A DNA stretch of 64,000 nt from Candidula unifasciata (Eukaryota; Mollusca; Gastropoda; Stylommatophora; Geomitridae). Under the pieces are notes generated by a model. That model was not told the DNA's origin. It made no database searches and worked only from the letters and a program-made list of their open reading frames with translations. The stretch is from positions 108,501 through 172,500 of the forward strand of contig CAJHNH020001133.1 in assembly GCA_905116865.2 (NCBI GenBank). Direction: 5' to 3'. Of this stretch, positions 52,690 to 63,539 are shown one piece after another (position 1 is the first letter of the stretch; each line of letters begins with the position of its first letter). The position numbers and the translations under genes were made by a program.

Positions 52690-53180
52690 TTGCCCCGTAT
52701 GGGTTCTGGGGCCCCATTTTGGGTAATAGACCCACTGCCTCTAATAAGCATATTGTCAAAGGCAACTAATTAGGGGTTTTCCTTGCAAACAGAGATCATC
52801 TGCCTGAGGAGGCAGCATACACACAAGCCAGGTGTGCACACAGAACTCAAGCTCTGGAAGAAGACTAAGGTCCAGAAACAGACGAACAACCTAGGGCTGT
52901 CTAAACACATGGGGGTCACTGGGCACTTGCCCGGGGGCCAAATGCTTATCTATGTATATGATTAACATTATTGACCATTTACATTTCATCCTTATCCTTA
53001 AGAGTGGTTGTTGTAGGGATCTCAGTATACTGATTTGCCCAGGGGCCCATAATGCTGTTGAGGTGGCTCTGGAACAACCAGAACTTTCCACCAAAGTTTA
53101 CAGCAGGTGAATGCTAATCCATTTTACAGATCTGGTTTACTTGTACACAGACTGTTGGTTTCTGGCCTTTCAGACAATTA
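52690..53180 (+). repeat. Interspersed repeat family D, split by an inserted element
   Basis: D runs 52690-52891, is interrupted to 53071 and resumes at 53080 with AGAACTTTCCACCAAAG and TTTACAGCAGGTGAATG. From about 53113 an opposite-strand D fragment follows. Confidence 0.75.
52892..53071. mobile_element. hAT-type miniature element, 180 bp, 8-bp target duplication
   Basis: Flanked by GAACAACC at 52884-52891 and 53072-53079. Ends TAGGGCTGTCTAAACACATG and, reverse complemented, CAGAGCCACCTCAACAGCAT; inside lie GGGCACTTGCCCGGGGGCC and TTTGCCCAGGGGCCC. An 8-bp duplication and these ends fit hAT. Confidence 0.85.
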
Positions 53181-53654
53181 GGCATGTTTGCGAGAAGCTA
53201 GTCAGCGAGTCCATCCCCCTTCCCCCATCAAAATAGGGTTGTGTAACCCACATGGGGAAGGTGTGAAATATAAGGCCTCACAACATGCTGGACTAGGGCT
53301 AATCAATGAGGTTTACTCAGGGGCCAAAATGTTGACAATGGGGATCGTCACAAGAGAGAGGCTTGAGTAACAGCAGGAAGAGATCATTAATAGAATTCAA
53401 CTGGCACTTTCTAGGCCACTTTTATAAGCCACTTTCTACGCCTCTGTAAGCCAAATCTGACCTGCTGGCTGCCAGATGAACAGCTTTGACACAGAAAATG
53501 TGAGGTAGTCAGTTCTCTTCCTCATCACTTGTTCTTCCCAGACAATTCTGAAAGTGTCTAGTACCCATGTTTATGAATCTGGATTGACCCTGCAGCTGTG
53601 ATGGTCAGAATAAATCATCCTGACTCAGCTTGTGAAGGAAGTATGATCAATGTC

Positions 53655-53932
53655 TAGACCTGAGTTCTTCAAACTTATACCAACAGACCAGCAAACGGGG
53701 GGAAAAAAGTGGGGGGGGGGGGGGGGGATTGTTATGAGGACCACCTGATAACGAACCGAAAACAAAACAAGATGCAGACAATAAATGTGTCATGTACAAA
53801 GACTCACTCGCTATGCAGCAATACAGTGCTGGATCAATGTAGCCGCTGCACGATTAGTACACATTTTGGGCAGCCCACCCAGACATTCCTGCAGCCCACC
53901 ATAGACTACCAGTTGAAGAACACTGGTTTCTA
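53655..53932. mobile_element. hAT-type miniature element
   Basis: CCTGAGTTCTTCAAACTTAT at the left and, reverse complemented, CCAGTGTTCTTCAACTGG at the right. Flanks TGTCTAGA and TTTCTACA match at six of eight positions, plausibly a decayed duplication. G-run inside. Confidence 0.65.
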
Positions 53933-53979
53933 CATAAAAGAGCTACCTAGTCACCATGACCCCTATGCAAAGTAAACTT

Positions 53980-54050
53980 AGATTTCCGTGTGGGTTCTGG
54001 GGCCCCATTCTGACCCAATGCCCCTGACACATCATGTCAACCAGCCTTTT
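53980..54050 (+). repeat. Family D 5' fragment
   Basis: CCGTGTGGGTTCTGGGGCCC start of D, then diverges. Confidence 0.6.
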
Positions 54051-54413
54051 AAAAGCAAAAATGAAGAGGAAGAAGAGATGATAAGAAAAAGTATACTTGA
54101 AGAGAATTCTGGCACGACAACATTTCTTGTCCCTGAGTACTGATGCTTTCATTATTTGGAGGCAATCCCTACAGAGGTCTGCAATTAATAAAGTTATGTT
54201 TGCCTCTGTACCAGGACTTGTGAGTGTTGTTGGCAGTGAAAGAGAAGATAGGCTAATGATTACTGCCACTATATCAGAGAGTCAATCAATGGTCAACCCA
54301 TTTTTCGACCAAAAGTTTAAATTTAACTTCTTTTTTCTTCTGCCTTTCATCTCCGAAAATAGCAAAGGCCTCCAGTCAACTCACACCAACACCATTTTAG
54401 ATTTATTTACTTC
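54051..54413. other. Open plus frame without recognised product
   Basis: 54097-54420 is open for 107 codons but has no known domain; its end contains the CTTCTGCCTTTCATC ... AGGCCTCCAGTCAACTCACA block that also occurs at 13410 and 21400. Judged repeat-derived. Confidence 0.35.
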
Positions 54414-54520
54414 CCGTTAGGAGTTCCTGGGCCCCACAGAGAAGGGAAGAGAGTATACCCGCTGCCACCGTAATAAGCATGTCATAAAGGACAACTAATG
54501 TCAGATATGCTGAAATCAGC
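54414..54520 (+). repeat. Family D 5' fragment
   Basis: GGAGTTCCTGGGCCCCACAG and CACCGTAATAAGCATGTC match D. Confidence 0.6.
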
Positions 54521-54699
54521 TACATTCGGCTAAAAGATGCAGATATTGCAGTCTGGCTAAAAACCACAGCACAATGTGTCTACTGCCTTTTTAAAAGTAA
54601 AAACAGAAGAAGAAGCCACTCATAACTTCATGCAGGCTGAGGTAGCCGGCTTCAGATCAACGACAACTTCCTGTTGCTGGCTCCTTTGACATGCTTGTA

Positions 54700-54965
54700 T
54701 TCTCCATGGTGAAGGGTCAAGCAGTTTGCTTCACGCTCTGAAGGTGGTGGGTTTGTTGAACTGGGTTTATTCCCGAGTGCAATTTTTATGGAGATCCCCC
54801 CCCCCCCTTAGAATCATCACTAATTCCAGTGTTCATGCTTTGGGGGATCCTCTCTGCAGGTGGCTGGTTGAGATGCAGAGAGAGAGACCAAGCTTTATGG
54901 GATAAAATCTGGTGCACTGAAGTCGATCATCTTGACTTTAATGTTTGACTTTTAAGATGCATGTA
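54700..54965 (+). mobile_element. SINE family C, diverged
   Basis: GTCAAGCAGTTTGCTTCACG head, GAAGGTGGTGGGTTTGTTG (B-box region), GCAGAGAGAGAGACC and GTGCACTGAAGTCGATCATC, collinear with 58915-59155. Confidence 0.65.
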
Positions 54966-57205
54966 TTACTTCTGGGTGCTGATCATCTCGACTTTAACCT
55001 TCGACTTCTATCTAAGAAGCATGTATTACTTCTGGGTGCCACTAATAAATTTGTCACAAACTACAGTGTGCCCAAGCAAAGCTTCTTACTTTATAGCTTT
55101 CTCTAATGCATATTTTCCCTTTTATAAATTGGGCACTGTCACCAAGATAACCTTTCTTTCTAAGTATAAAGTAGAAAGCAATAATTAAGATGTCTACTAA
55201 ACTAAATGTGAAAACTGAACTGACTTAACATCCTTCAACAGATGTTTCATCTTTGAGAAGTTAACTTCCCAGTGTTAAGAGTTTACCAAGTTCAACAACA
55301 GTCAGATTTAATCCTGTAAACTGCAGCATAAGGCCAGTTTTTATCAAACTTGCATATATTATTGTATTTAGGTTTCATTTTGCCCCTAGTTATGTGAGAT
55401 GAACTACTGTGTCTTTCCACATGCATCCTGACCATCAAACAATGTATTTTCTCTTATGTTTTACATCTGGCCACAGAATACTCAATAAATCTGGCTTCTT
55501 CTGTGTCCTCTTCAACTGTATTTTATTTTCTCGCTTTTTTTTTATAAAACTGTGTGTGAGATTTCTTATAGAGGTTTATTTCCATCCTCCTCAATCTGGT
55601 GATATTCTGGCTATGACAAAGTTAACCTGACCAAGAAAGTTCCTGACTGTTCTATATCATCATCATAAAGTGTCTATAGACATACTTGCAAATGAAAACA
55701 TGCTTCTCCACAACTTGCAATCTCCAACTGTATGCTATGTTATCACAATCAATGTCACTGCACACTGGGTATTCCCACACATGCTCAGTCCTTCATGCAG
55801 CAGCCAATCCAGGGTACCTCTACTGCTTGTTTACATGAGGATGCTTTACTCTTAGGTCATGCAACTGTGTTAAGAGTCAGGGATTAGTCATTATCCACTA
55901 GCCGCTCTGTCCCTGTTTCTGTCCTCATGTATTGGTGCATTGTTTGCCAGCCCGGGCCACTCATTCATTACCTTTTAACTAGCATGTCTGGTGTGTAAAT
56001 TCAAGTGAGGGAGGTTAGGTGCAATTTCATTTATCTGAATGATTTATATCCATTCAAAGCATAAACTACCTGTTGCCCAAAAGTATGTATCAACTGGTAT
56101 GCTAACACACCTCCATGCCATGATAAAGAGCTGTCAACAGTTTCCCCTTGATCTCTTTCGATAAATTCTTCTTGTTGTCAGAACATTCTAGACCCCCATC
56201 ACAAAATGTGTCAAAAAAACATGTGTCTCTTTCTGATAGCTGTGATAACTTATTTTTCTATCTTATTCTCACTCGAGACAAACAGATTACTAACTCAGGT
56301 TGTTTGTGAAGTTTTTTTACAATATTTTTTTTCTTTTAAATGTAAAACTAAACCAAATCTCAGAAGCCTTAATAAATGTTGTTTATTAATTTTCAGTCGC
56401 ATCTTTAAACTCTAGCATGCAGGGATTCTTTTTTACCCCCCAACCTCCAATGACAAGATAAATGTGTTATAAACAACATGATTTCGACTATTACTTACTT
56501 TCTGGTTTAATCTGATATACTGTAATATTTTTTTAAAATAAACTGCAGTGTGCAATAGATAGACTCTCAATTAACGAATTACTGACACAATATAAAGAAA
56601 GATATGACCAAAGATAACAACAGTAAATCTTATTACTACAGTAAACATTAATATACTAGATTTCAGCCAAAACTCAAGAATAAGTATCCGCGACAACCCT
56701 GGCACCTTCCAGGAATGAATAAGCCTGAGACAACACTAACTTGGAGTATTTTGTGATCGTTCAATTTGTGTGTGGAATGCGTATGTGTGTCGTCGGTGTA
56801 TACTTCCGTGTGTCAGTGTAATTATTCCACAGTAATCCACAGAAAGAACCTTATGTGGTTACTTTGTAACAGCTGTACTTGACTGTTTACATATTTAACT
56901 GAGAATTCATACTAAATAAAATTCCACGAGCGTTGGTGGTCTACTAAAATACTTACAGACTTCATGTTAATAACGCAATGATAATACTAAAACCGTCGTA
57001 TGGGAAGAAAATCTGCGCGCTAAATTCAGCTGAAATTTCAAATCTACGATCGTTTCTCGCGGTAGGCGGTGCCCTAATCACTTGGCTGGCTAATCAAGAG
57101 AAGTGTCCCAACAGAAGATAACAAGTTATCTTCTTTCATTTCATGACATATTCGTTGCCTGCAAAACAACTTATGTGGGGCATTAGACAACGTTGGTATT
57201 CTTAC
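54966..57205. other. Presumed first intron of the RIM-like gene, nothing recognised
   Basis: A 60-bp direct duplication (GCATGTATTACTTCTGGGTG) at 54957-55040; otherwise AT-rich with no exon or repeat identified. Confidence 0.4.
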
Positions 57206-57313
57206 CTTAGCTCTCTGCATAACTGCCATGACTTGGAGACGTTCCGCATCTGATAATCCTGATAAATCGGGTAAAGCGTAGGACTGTTCGTCGTTGTCAT
57301 TCGCCGCCATCAT
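57206..57313 (-). CDS. First coding exon of a RIM/UNC-10-like Rab effector (partial gene)
   Basis: A 36-codon exon beginning MMAANDNDEQSYALPDLSGL and continuing SDAERLQVMAVMQRAK to a strong donor AAG/GTAAGA. The PDLSxLxxxERxxxMAVMxR pattern resembles the alpha-helix that opens the Rab3-binding domain of presynaptic RIM proteins, which continues into a FYVE-type zinc finger in the next exons (family knowledge). I could not find those exons between here and the ORP start, so either intron 1 is very long or this is another Rab effector with short exons. The N-terminal ATG pair sits in a GC-richer patch and reads open. RIM identity is inference from one short motif. Confidence 0.55.
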
Positions 57314-57442
57314 GTTAGTAAGTTAGCTTTCATTTCCGCTGTGTGCTTTCGTGCCTTCGGTCTGATATTGTATCGTATATTTTCTATCAGGAAATGAAAG
57401 AAAAACAAATGAGGCAGGGTCGTCGAGCTAAGTTATTCTTAA

Positions 57443-57875
57443 TTGACTCAAGAATCGATATCACAGAATTCAGAGCATTCCCATGAGCGCTCTGTTCCCA
57501 TCTTCAGAAGCCAGTGCAGAGTTCAAATAGCAGTTGTACCCGTAGCAGTCCCATTAAATGTCCGTCTTGCCTTTCCTCTGAGCGTCGGGTATCGACAAGA
57601 TCCTCACGTCACTCCTGGCTGCATAACTCACTAGACTGAGACGATCAATTTAGTGTTCCGAATGGTACCCATGCCCACATAAGGCCCTACCCACATCTGC
57701 CTTATCATGAATCAATATTTCATCAAGTTGTGCAGAGCAAGCCAATCTGTCCCGCCTATTCATTTCGCATTCGGTACTTTTAGTATAGTATTGGAACTCT
57801 ACGCTGGCTGCTGAAGATGAGGACGGAGCACGCGTTGGAATGCTCCAAGTGCTGTGATGTATGTTCTTGACTCAA
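57443..57875. repeat. 433-bp element with about 80-bp inverted ends
   Basis: 57443-57522 (TTGACTCAAGAATCGATATC ... CATCTTCAGAAGCCAG) and 57790-57875 are about 75 percent identical inverted copies. Central sequence is unique. Starts 130 bp upstream of the RIM-like exon, so it may overlap its promoter. Confidence 0.75.
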
Positions 57876-58261
57876 ATAAACTCTTTTCCCAACACAGCAG
57901 CATTCGTGGGAGAAAAGCACCAGACAATGCTCTTTACTCGTGACCTCGGAAGTAATACATGCCACTCTGACCACGCATTCTTGTCCTCGCTTCCTCATCA
58001 TGCTTTCTGAGTCAGTTTCGATCACTGTAACCTGGTAATCTGGTAATCTTAGTTTTAGCTTCAAAGCAAACGGGTCACCCCATAGTTGCTCCGCTCCTGT
58101 GCCAACTAAAAACACACAGAATGTTTATCACAGCCCCGTGTCTGCTGCCTGATTCTGTGATCGTGTCTGGATGTTACAGGGACTGACAGCTTACGTTTAT
58201 CGGTCCGTCACATAATGCTGTTGATGTAATCCAGACTCGTCCTATTTAGGATGACATTTTT
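57876..58261. other. No gene recognised
   Basis: An open minus frame (57780-58115) overlaps the inverted end and has no known domain. Confidence 0.4.
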
Positions 58262-58445
58262 TGTTATTTGAAGCCCCATCCTGGCTTTTGCCAGGGGCCG
58301 CAATATAGGCAGGCCATAAATATGGCCAATTGTCTGAACGCGGTTTCTGGGACCTCTCCACGGTGATCCTCACCCACATGGTGGCACTTTGTGTCATCGG
58401 GTGTATATCGCTTGTGTGATGTCCTAGTGCGGTAGAAAGTCAGTC
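58262..58445 (+). repeat. Interspersed repeat family H
   Basis: CCATCCTGGCTTTTGCCAGG, GGTGGCACTTTGTGTCATC and GCTTGTGTGATGTCCTAGTG; opposite orientation to 42395-42585. Ends AGTCAGTCAGTCAA. Confidence 0.7.
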
Positions 58446-58534
58446 AGTCAATGCTGTTGATGATGTTTGTTTTTGTCACAACACTGTTTCTCAGTATTGT
58501 TATATCACTACTCTGTTATCTTTAGATATCGCCT

Positions 58535-58615
58535 AGACCAGTGTTTCTCAAACCTTTTCCCCCACCGCCCCCTTTTCAGAGACAGAATCGTCCACCGCCC
58601 CTCTCTCCTGGAGTT
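58535..58615. mobile_element. hAT-like end fragment
   Basis: CCAGTGTTTCTCAAACCTTT then a C-rich CCCCCACCGCCCCC, typical of hAT ends. Other end not found. Confidence 0.5.
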
Positions 58616-58634
58616 ACCATCATTATCACGTGCG

Positions 58635-58855
58635 TATCCTTTACAGAACTTTATAGAACCAACTCCAGCATTGTTTGGCTGTGGTTGTTTTTCTTGGCAA
58701 ATTTACCTTCAATAGTTTCCATTGCACTACACGGTCGGCTCTTGGTACCCTGCCAAAACCAATGAAAGGTTGTTTGCTGCCAAATCGCCTGTAGCTGAGA
58801 TTGAACCACGCAACCCGGTATTATGAAACGCGTTCGCAACGCCTATACCAAAAAC
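58635..58855 (-). mobile_element. SINE family B
   Basis: On minus: GGCGTTGCGAACGCGTTTCA, CCGGGTTGCGTGGTTCAATC (altered B box), GGTTTTGGCAGGGTACCAAG and the end GTTCTGTAAAGGATACGCAC. Confidence 0.8.
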
Positions 58856-58914
58856 GCCGAAAGGCAAAACAAGTAGTGCAGCTGATGGTTTAACAGCACA
58901 ATATGACAGAAGTC

Positions 58915-59155
58915 AGCGTGGCGAAGTGGTCAAGGCGTTTGCATTGCGCTTTGAAGGTCATGGGTTCGTTTCGCGGCGGCGCTGTTCACTTCACAAGTGC
59001 AATTTTCACAGATTCCTGAGGATTGTCGCCAGAGCTACGGACATCGTGCTCTGTGCGACGCTCTCAGCAAGCAGCCAGCTGTTCTGCGGAGAGAGACTGA
59101 GTCATAAAAAACAAAACCTAGTGCAATGAAGTCGATCCTCTCATCTTTACCTTTA
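58915..59155 (+). mobile_element. SINE family C
   Basis: Head GTGGCGAAGTGGTCAAGGCG (A box) and GGTCATGGGTTCGTTTCGC (B box); body GAGAGAGACTGAGTCATAAA and CCTAGTGCAATGAAGTCGAT; tail CTTTACCTTTACC. Confidence 0.8.
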
Positions 59156-59439
59156 CCCGCACGCTACTGTTTTTGGTTTACGAACTCTTTAACCTCAAGA
59201 GTTATAATATGCTGCATATGTAAAAAGAATACAAGTGGGAACCATACGGTCTGAGATATAGTTATCGTAGAATGTGGGCTGGCTTCGACTAAGGAAGTGT
59301 CATTGAACAGAAGACGTAACCAAATAATACATCCTCATCGACATTCCATCACACTGTGTGTGGCTGGGTCACCGGTTATTGTTGACTGTCCCTCAACCAT
59401 TAGTGGGAAGATGCAACAGACTTAATGGTTGCATGCCGA

Positions 59440-59760
59440 AAAGTTGTGCAGTTAGTCAAGCTATGCACCCAGGTCTTTCATGGCAGAACTCTTCCACTCT
59501 ACCGAGCCTCGTAGTTTTGTTTTCAAGAGGCCGTTAGATCTTATTTCTTGTCTGCACCATTGCATTCTCCGTCTTTTCATTGTAAATAAAAGAGGTTCAT
59601 AGATACCAATGTGCTGGGTGATTATACGGCGAACCTCTTCGTTTGTGATGTGGTCTCTGTATGATATGCTAATAATTTTTTTGAAAGATTTCATTTCCAA
59701 TGCTTGTACCTTCGTTTCGAATTCAGCTGTTAATACAACAAATAATACAACATACAAAGA
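59440..59760 (-). pseudogene. Non-LTR retrotransposon relic, C-terminal region
   Basis: On minus: AEFETKVQALEMKSFKKIIS, then ISYRDHITNEEVRRIITQHI and TMKRRRMQWCRQ, then RSNGLLKTKLRGSVEWK. The SYRDHITNEEVRRRI block is typical of the region after reverse transcriptase in LINEs that carry an apurinic-type endonuclease. Truncated on both sides. Confidence 0.75.
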
Positions 59761-59973
59761 AATCCTCTTCAACGTCTTTCATTTTAATGTTACAACTTTT
59801 ATTTTTGAGAAAATCGTCGAACAAAATGTAAGGAGTAAAACAAGGTGGTGTTGACACAACATGTATATCACAGCACAGCACACGAATGGGTAAATTTATT
59901 ATGCAACAAATAAAGGATTAGGCTAACACTGGATTTAAATTGTAAATGAGAATTGGAAAAAACATTCTAACTA

Positions 59974-61255
59974 CAGTAGAACCTCGCTTAACGAGCACCT
60001 CTCATAACGAGTAATTCGCATAACGAGCAAAACAAACTGTAAAAGAATGACTTGCTTAACGAGCGTCGTTTCGCATAACAAATGGCGAGGAGAGGTGAAG
60101 ATTTTGCGCATGTTACACCAGTCTGTGTTTAGCACTCGTTCCAGTGACATCGTAGTGTCGCTTGTGATGACACATTTTCTCAAACTTGTGATATATGTAC
60201 ATGAATCCTCCAGGCCTACAAGATGACGTCCCTGAAGAATTTAAGTTCATCACGATCCAGTTTCTGCCTCCCAACACCACTTCGTTACTCCAGCCCATGG
60301 ACCAGCAAGTTATTTCTAACTTTAAGGAGCTCTACATTAAAGCACTTTTCGAGCATTGTTTTCAAGTGACTGAAGGGACCAACCTCACTCTCAAAGAGTT
60401 TTGGGAAAATCACTTCCACGTCGTTGCCTGCCTCAAGATGATCGACAAGGCGGGGGAAGGGGTTACCAAGAGAACTCTAACTTCGTCATGGAAGAAGCTT
60501 TAGCCGGAGAGTGTTGTCGATTTATGACTTTGAGGGGTTCGAGACAATACCGGTGGAACCTGTAGTCAACGAGATTATGTCTTTGGCCACTATCATAGGA
60601 TTGTAGGTGGATAACAGCGATATTCTAAGAGCTTGTGGAAGAGCACAGCCAAGAGCTGACCACCGAAAAGCTTATGGAGTTGCAATGTGTTTCAGAGCAA
60701 TAAGTTTTGGAGGAATGTTTGTCAGAGGAGGAGGATGAGAAGGTAACAGAAAAATAAGGATCTTCTGGCGAAATAAGAGAAATGCTGAAAGCATGGGAAA
60801 CTGTTGCATCTCACACTGAGAAACATCACCCTAATAAATAAGTGGCTATGCGCGCTGCAAATTTATTTAATGATAATGCTGTGTCGCATTTTCGCCACAT
60901 TTTGAAGCGTCGGCAAAAACAAGTGTCTCTGGACATCTTTCTAGTAAAGGAATAATTAGCTATGTATCATAATTATTTCGACTTTTTTTTCCAGCAAATC
61001 GAACTCGCATTCCAAGTGGGTTCGTTCCGCGTTTGAAAAAAAAAAGATGAAGATGATTTACTCTCCTTAAATATGTATATAATTTTCTTTGAATAAACGT
61101 TATTCATATAATTTTGCGAGTATTTTTTTTCGACATGGAACGCATTATCGTATTTTACATTAATTTATATGACAAAAATTGATTCGTATAACGAGTGTTT
61201 CGCTTAACGAGTTTGATTCTGGAACGAATTGTGCTCGTTAAGCGAGGTTCCACTG
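59974..61255 (+). mobile_element. Tigger/pogo element, internally deleted, intact ends
   Basis: Ends CAGTAGAACCTCGCTTAACG and, reverse complemented, CAGTGGAACCTCGCTTAACG, each beside TA (59972-59973, 61256-61257). The AACGAG motif repeats at both subtermini. 1282 bp is about half of an autonomous Tigger. Plus frame 60195-60503 retains the transposase C-terminal part (LPPNTTSLLQPMDQQVISNF) with the NTTSLLQPxDQ motif; the N-terminal DNA-binding domain is gone and later frames are broken. Confidence 0.9.
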
Positions 61256-61399
61256 TATATCAAGAATAGGATATATAAAGTTAAACTATTCAATATGCAT
61301 TAATGGACTGCTCTAAGTGGAATGTTAAAAATTATACCTAGCTTCTTCACTTTCTCCTCCTCCCCCCTTCCCTCTTGTCGTTTTTACAGTAGTCTTCTT

Positions 61400-61840
61400 T
61401 GACAGTTTGCCTTCTTCGTGTTCGTCATTGTCATCGACTTATTGTTCCTGAATGTTATATGTTCCTGCTCCTTGTTTTCAGCTCTGCTTCGTATTCTTCT
61501 TCGCCATTTTTTTTTTTCTACCGTCATAATCATCATCATCATCATTATCATATTCTGCCGTTATATGTCAAACAGGGTTTTCAGTGCATTCCTCCTCTCC
61601 GTTGTAACCTGTGCCAGTGTTTCAATATCATGGATGCAACCCAGTTCAACACCGTTCGCCTTTCTCCTCAACGTTCGTCTTAGGATCACTTTTGGACATC
61701 CCTGATTCCCCAGTCCATTTGTTTCCCATTTCAGGTCTTGTTTGAAAATTCTATGTTCGCTCCCCCTCAGAATGTGTCCATTATGCCACCAGCTTATTTG
61801 TCTTGTTGTACCACGCCCCAAGATTTCAAGGCTCATGCAT
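61400..61840 (-). pseudogene. Non-LTR retrotransposon relic, extreme C-terminus
   Basis: On minus: WHNGHILRGSEHRIFKQDLK, GCPKVILRRTLRRKANGVEL and IHDIETLAQVTTERRNALKT, the GHILR...TLRR...LAQ-RW tail pattern of LINE ORF2. Same family as 14785-15200. Confidence 0.7.
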
Positions 61841-61849
61841 CCACTTTAC

Positions 61850-62527
61850 CTGTCATGACAACATTGTCCTTCAGACCAGTGCTGTTCAAACATTGTCCTT
61901 CAGACCAGTGCTGTTCAAACATTGTCCTTCAGACCAGTGCTATTCAAACATTGTTTTTCAGACCAGTGTTGTTCAAACATTGTCCTTCAGACCAGTGTTG
62001 TTCAAACACTGTACTGGAGACCAGTGTTGTTCAAACATTGTTCTTCAGACTAGTGTGGTTCAAGCATTGTTCTTCAGACCAGTGTTGTTCAAACATTGTC
62101 CTTCAGACCAGTGTTGTTCAAACATTGTCCTTCAGACCAGTGTTGTTCAAACATTGTTCTTCAGACCAGTGTTGTTCAAACATTGTTCTTCAGACCAGTG
62201 TTGTTCAAACATTTTCCTTCAGACCAGTGTTGTTCAAACATTGTTTTTTCAGACTAGTGTTGTTCAAACATTGTTCTTCAGACCAGTGTTGTTCAAATAT
62301 TGTACTGGAGACCAGTGTTGTTCAATCATTGTCCTTCAGACCAGTGTTGTTCAAACATTGTCCTTCAGACTAGTGTTGTTCAAACATTTTTCTTCAGACC
62401 AGTGCTGTTCAAACATTGTACTGGAGACCAGTGTTGTTCAAACATTGTTCTTCAGACTAGTGTGGTTCAAGCATTGTTCTTCAGACCAGTGTTGTTCAAA
62501 CATTGTCCTTCAGACCAGTGTTGTTAT
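61850..62527. repeat. 29-bp minisatellite, about 23 copies
   Basis: Units of ACATTGTCCTTCAGACCAGT plus GTTGTTCAA. Period not divisible by three, so all three plus frames are used in turn and stay open up to 250 codons. Variant units (TACTGGAGACC, TTCAGACTAGTGTGG) recur about 435 bp apart, a higher-order pattern. Confidence 0.95.
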
Positions 62528-62585
62528 ATTATTATATTTATCACACACACTTTAAAACAGAAAACGTTAACAAACTCGGCGTCTG

Positions 62586-62830
62586 GGAGCCTCTAGACTC
62601 TCTCCTACGGACCTGAAGGTCATGAGAACAAATCCGAACGGAACCGGCTTTTTTCACAATCGATCTTGGCTAGTAGGTCGACTAAGCCTTAAATGTGTGA
62701 AAGGTAAAGTCCTGAGAAGTAAAAGCGGTCGACATGATGTTAATCACATCCCCGAACTGAGTGCTGGTTAGTATGAGAATAAAGGTCTATATGCCCAATG
62801 GGCCGAAAGGCGGGGAGAGGAGTCCCTTTA
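62586..62830 (+). mobile_element. SINE family A, 12-bp imperfect target duplication
   Basis: ACTCGGCGTCTG (62574-62585) and ACTCGACGTCTG (62831-62842) flank it. Contains GGACCTGAAGGTCATGAG, ACTAAGCCTTAAATGTGTG, GTTAATCACATCCCCGAAC and TATGCCCAATGGGCCGAAAG. Confidence 0.8.
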
Positions 62831-62849
62831 ACTCGACGTCTGCTGCTAG

Positions 62850-63220
62850 AGGTGAGCAGATCTGATATTCCTCTACTTAGACTTCTTCGTCTTCTTCTTT
62901 CCTCTACTAAAAGAATTTCTGGCGCCGTCAGTGCAGAAAGTGAGCTCTGGAACAGGCCCTTCTATTAGCTTCGTTTAAAATACTCTTCTGTCTCTGATTT
63001 TTATGCGGCCCATATTCTGCGTGCTCGACCTCTGAATCTGTTTACCACTACATCTGTATAACATTGCTTTCTGTGGTGCCCTGTATGTTGACAATCCTTT
63101 TAAATGGCCAAACCATTTGATCGGTTGTAGACCTGTAAAGTTCAATACTGATTCTGTGTTGACTGGTTCTGTACTGATATCATAGTTCCTAAGTTCCTTG
63201 TTACATCTAGCACGGTAGTA
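62850..63220 (-). mobile_element. Non-LTR retrotransposon relic, C-terminus
   Basis: On minus: SVLNFTGLQPIKWFGHLKRI then a frame with stops. WFGHLxR is the LINE tail motif. Upstream part absent. Confidence 0.55.
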
Positions 63221-63319
63221 ATCATTTTATTTCTGACGTGACTATTTACCTTCTATCTTCTGAAAAAAGTATACATAAGTAAACAAACCATCTTTCACCT
63301 TGAAGCTTACTTCACATAT

Positions 63320-63455
63320 GGTGATAGTCACATATATTACTTTACCTCTACAATCCAGTAGGCACAATATGGGTGATGTGATTAATATTACGTCGACAGC
63401 CTTTACTTCCGATTTCATCCCAAGTCCACATGAAAGCCTAGGTCAATTAAAAAAA
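63320..63455 (-). mobile_element. SINE family A fragment
   Basis: On minus: GACCTAGGCTTTCATGTGG, AAGTAAAGGCTGTCGACG and TTAATCACATCACCCAT. Confidence 0.6.
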
Positions 63456-63539
63456 TTATGCTAAGGAATTGGAAACTACTAAAGAAAATTATACCAAGGA
63501 ATTGGAAACTACTCTCAGGTTAGTGGTATAAGTTATGCC

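Noticed and set aside
54097..54420. 107-codon plus frame
   Set aside because: No domain, and its end is a repeat block found elsewhere in the window.
61738..62596. Overlapping plus frames of 211 and 250 codons rich in Cys and Phe
   Set aside because: Produced by the 29-bp minisatellite in all three frames.
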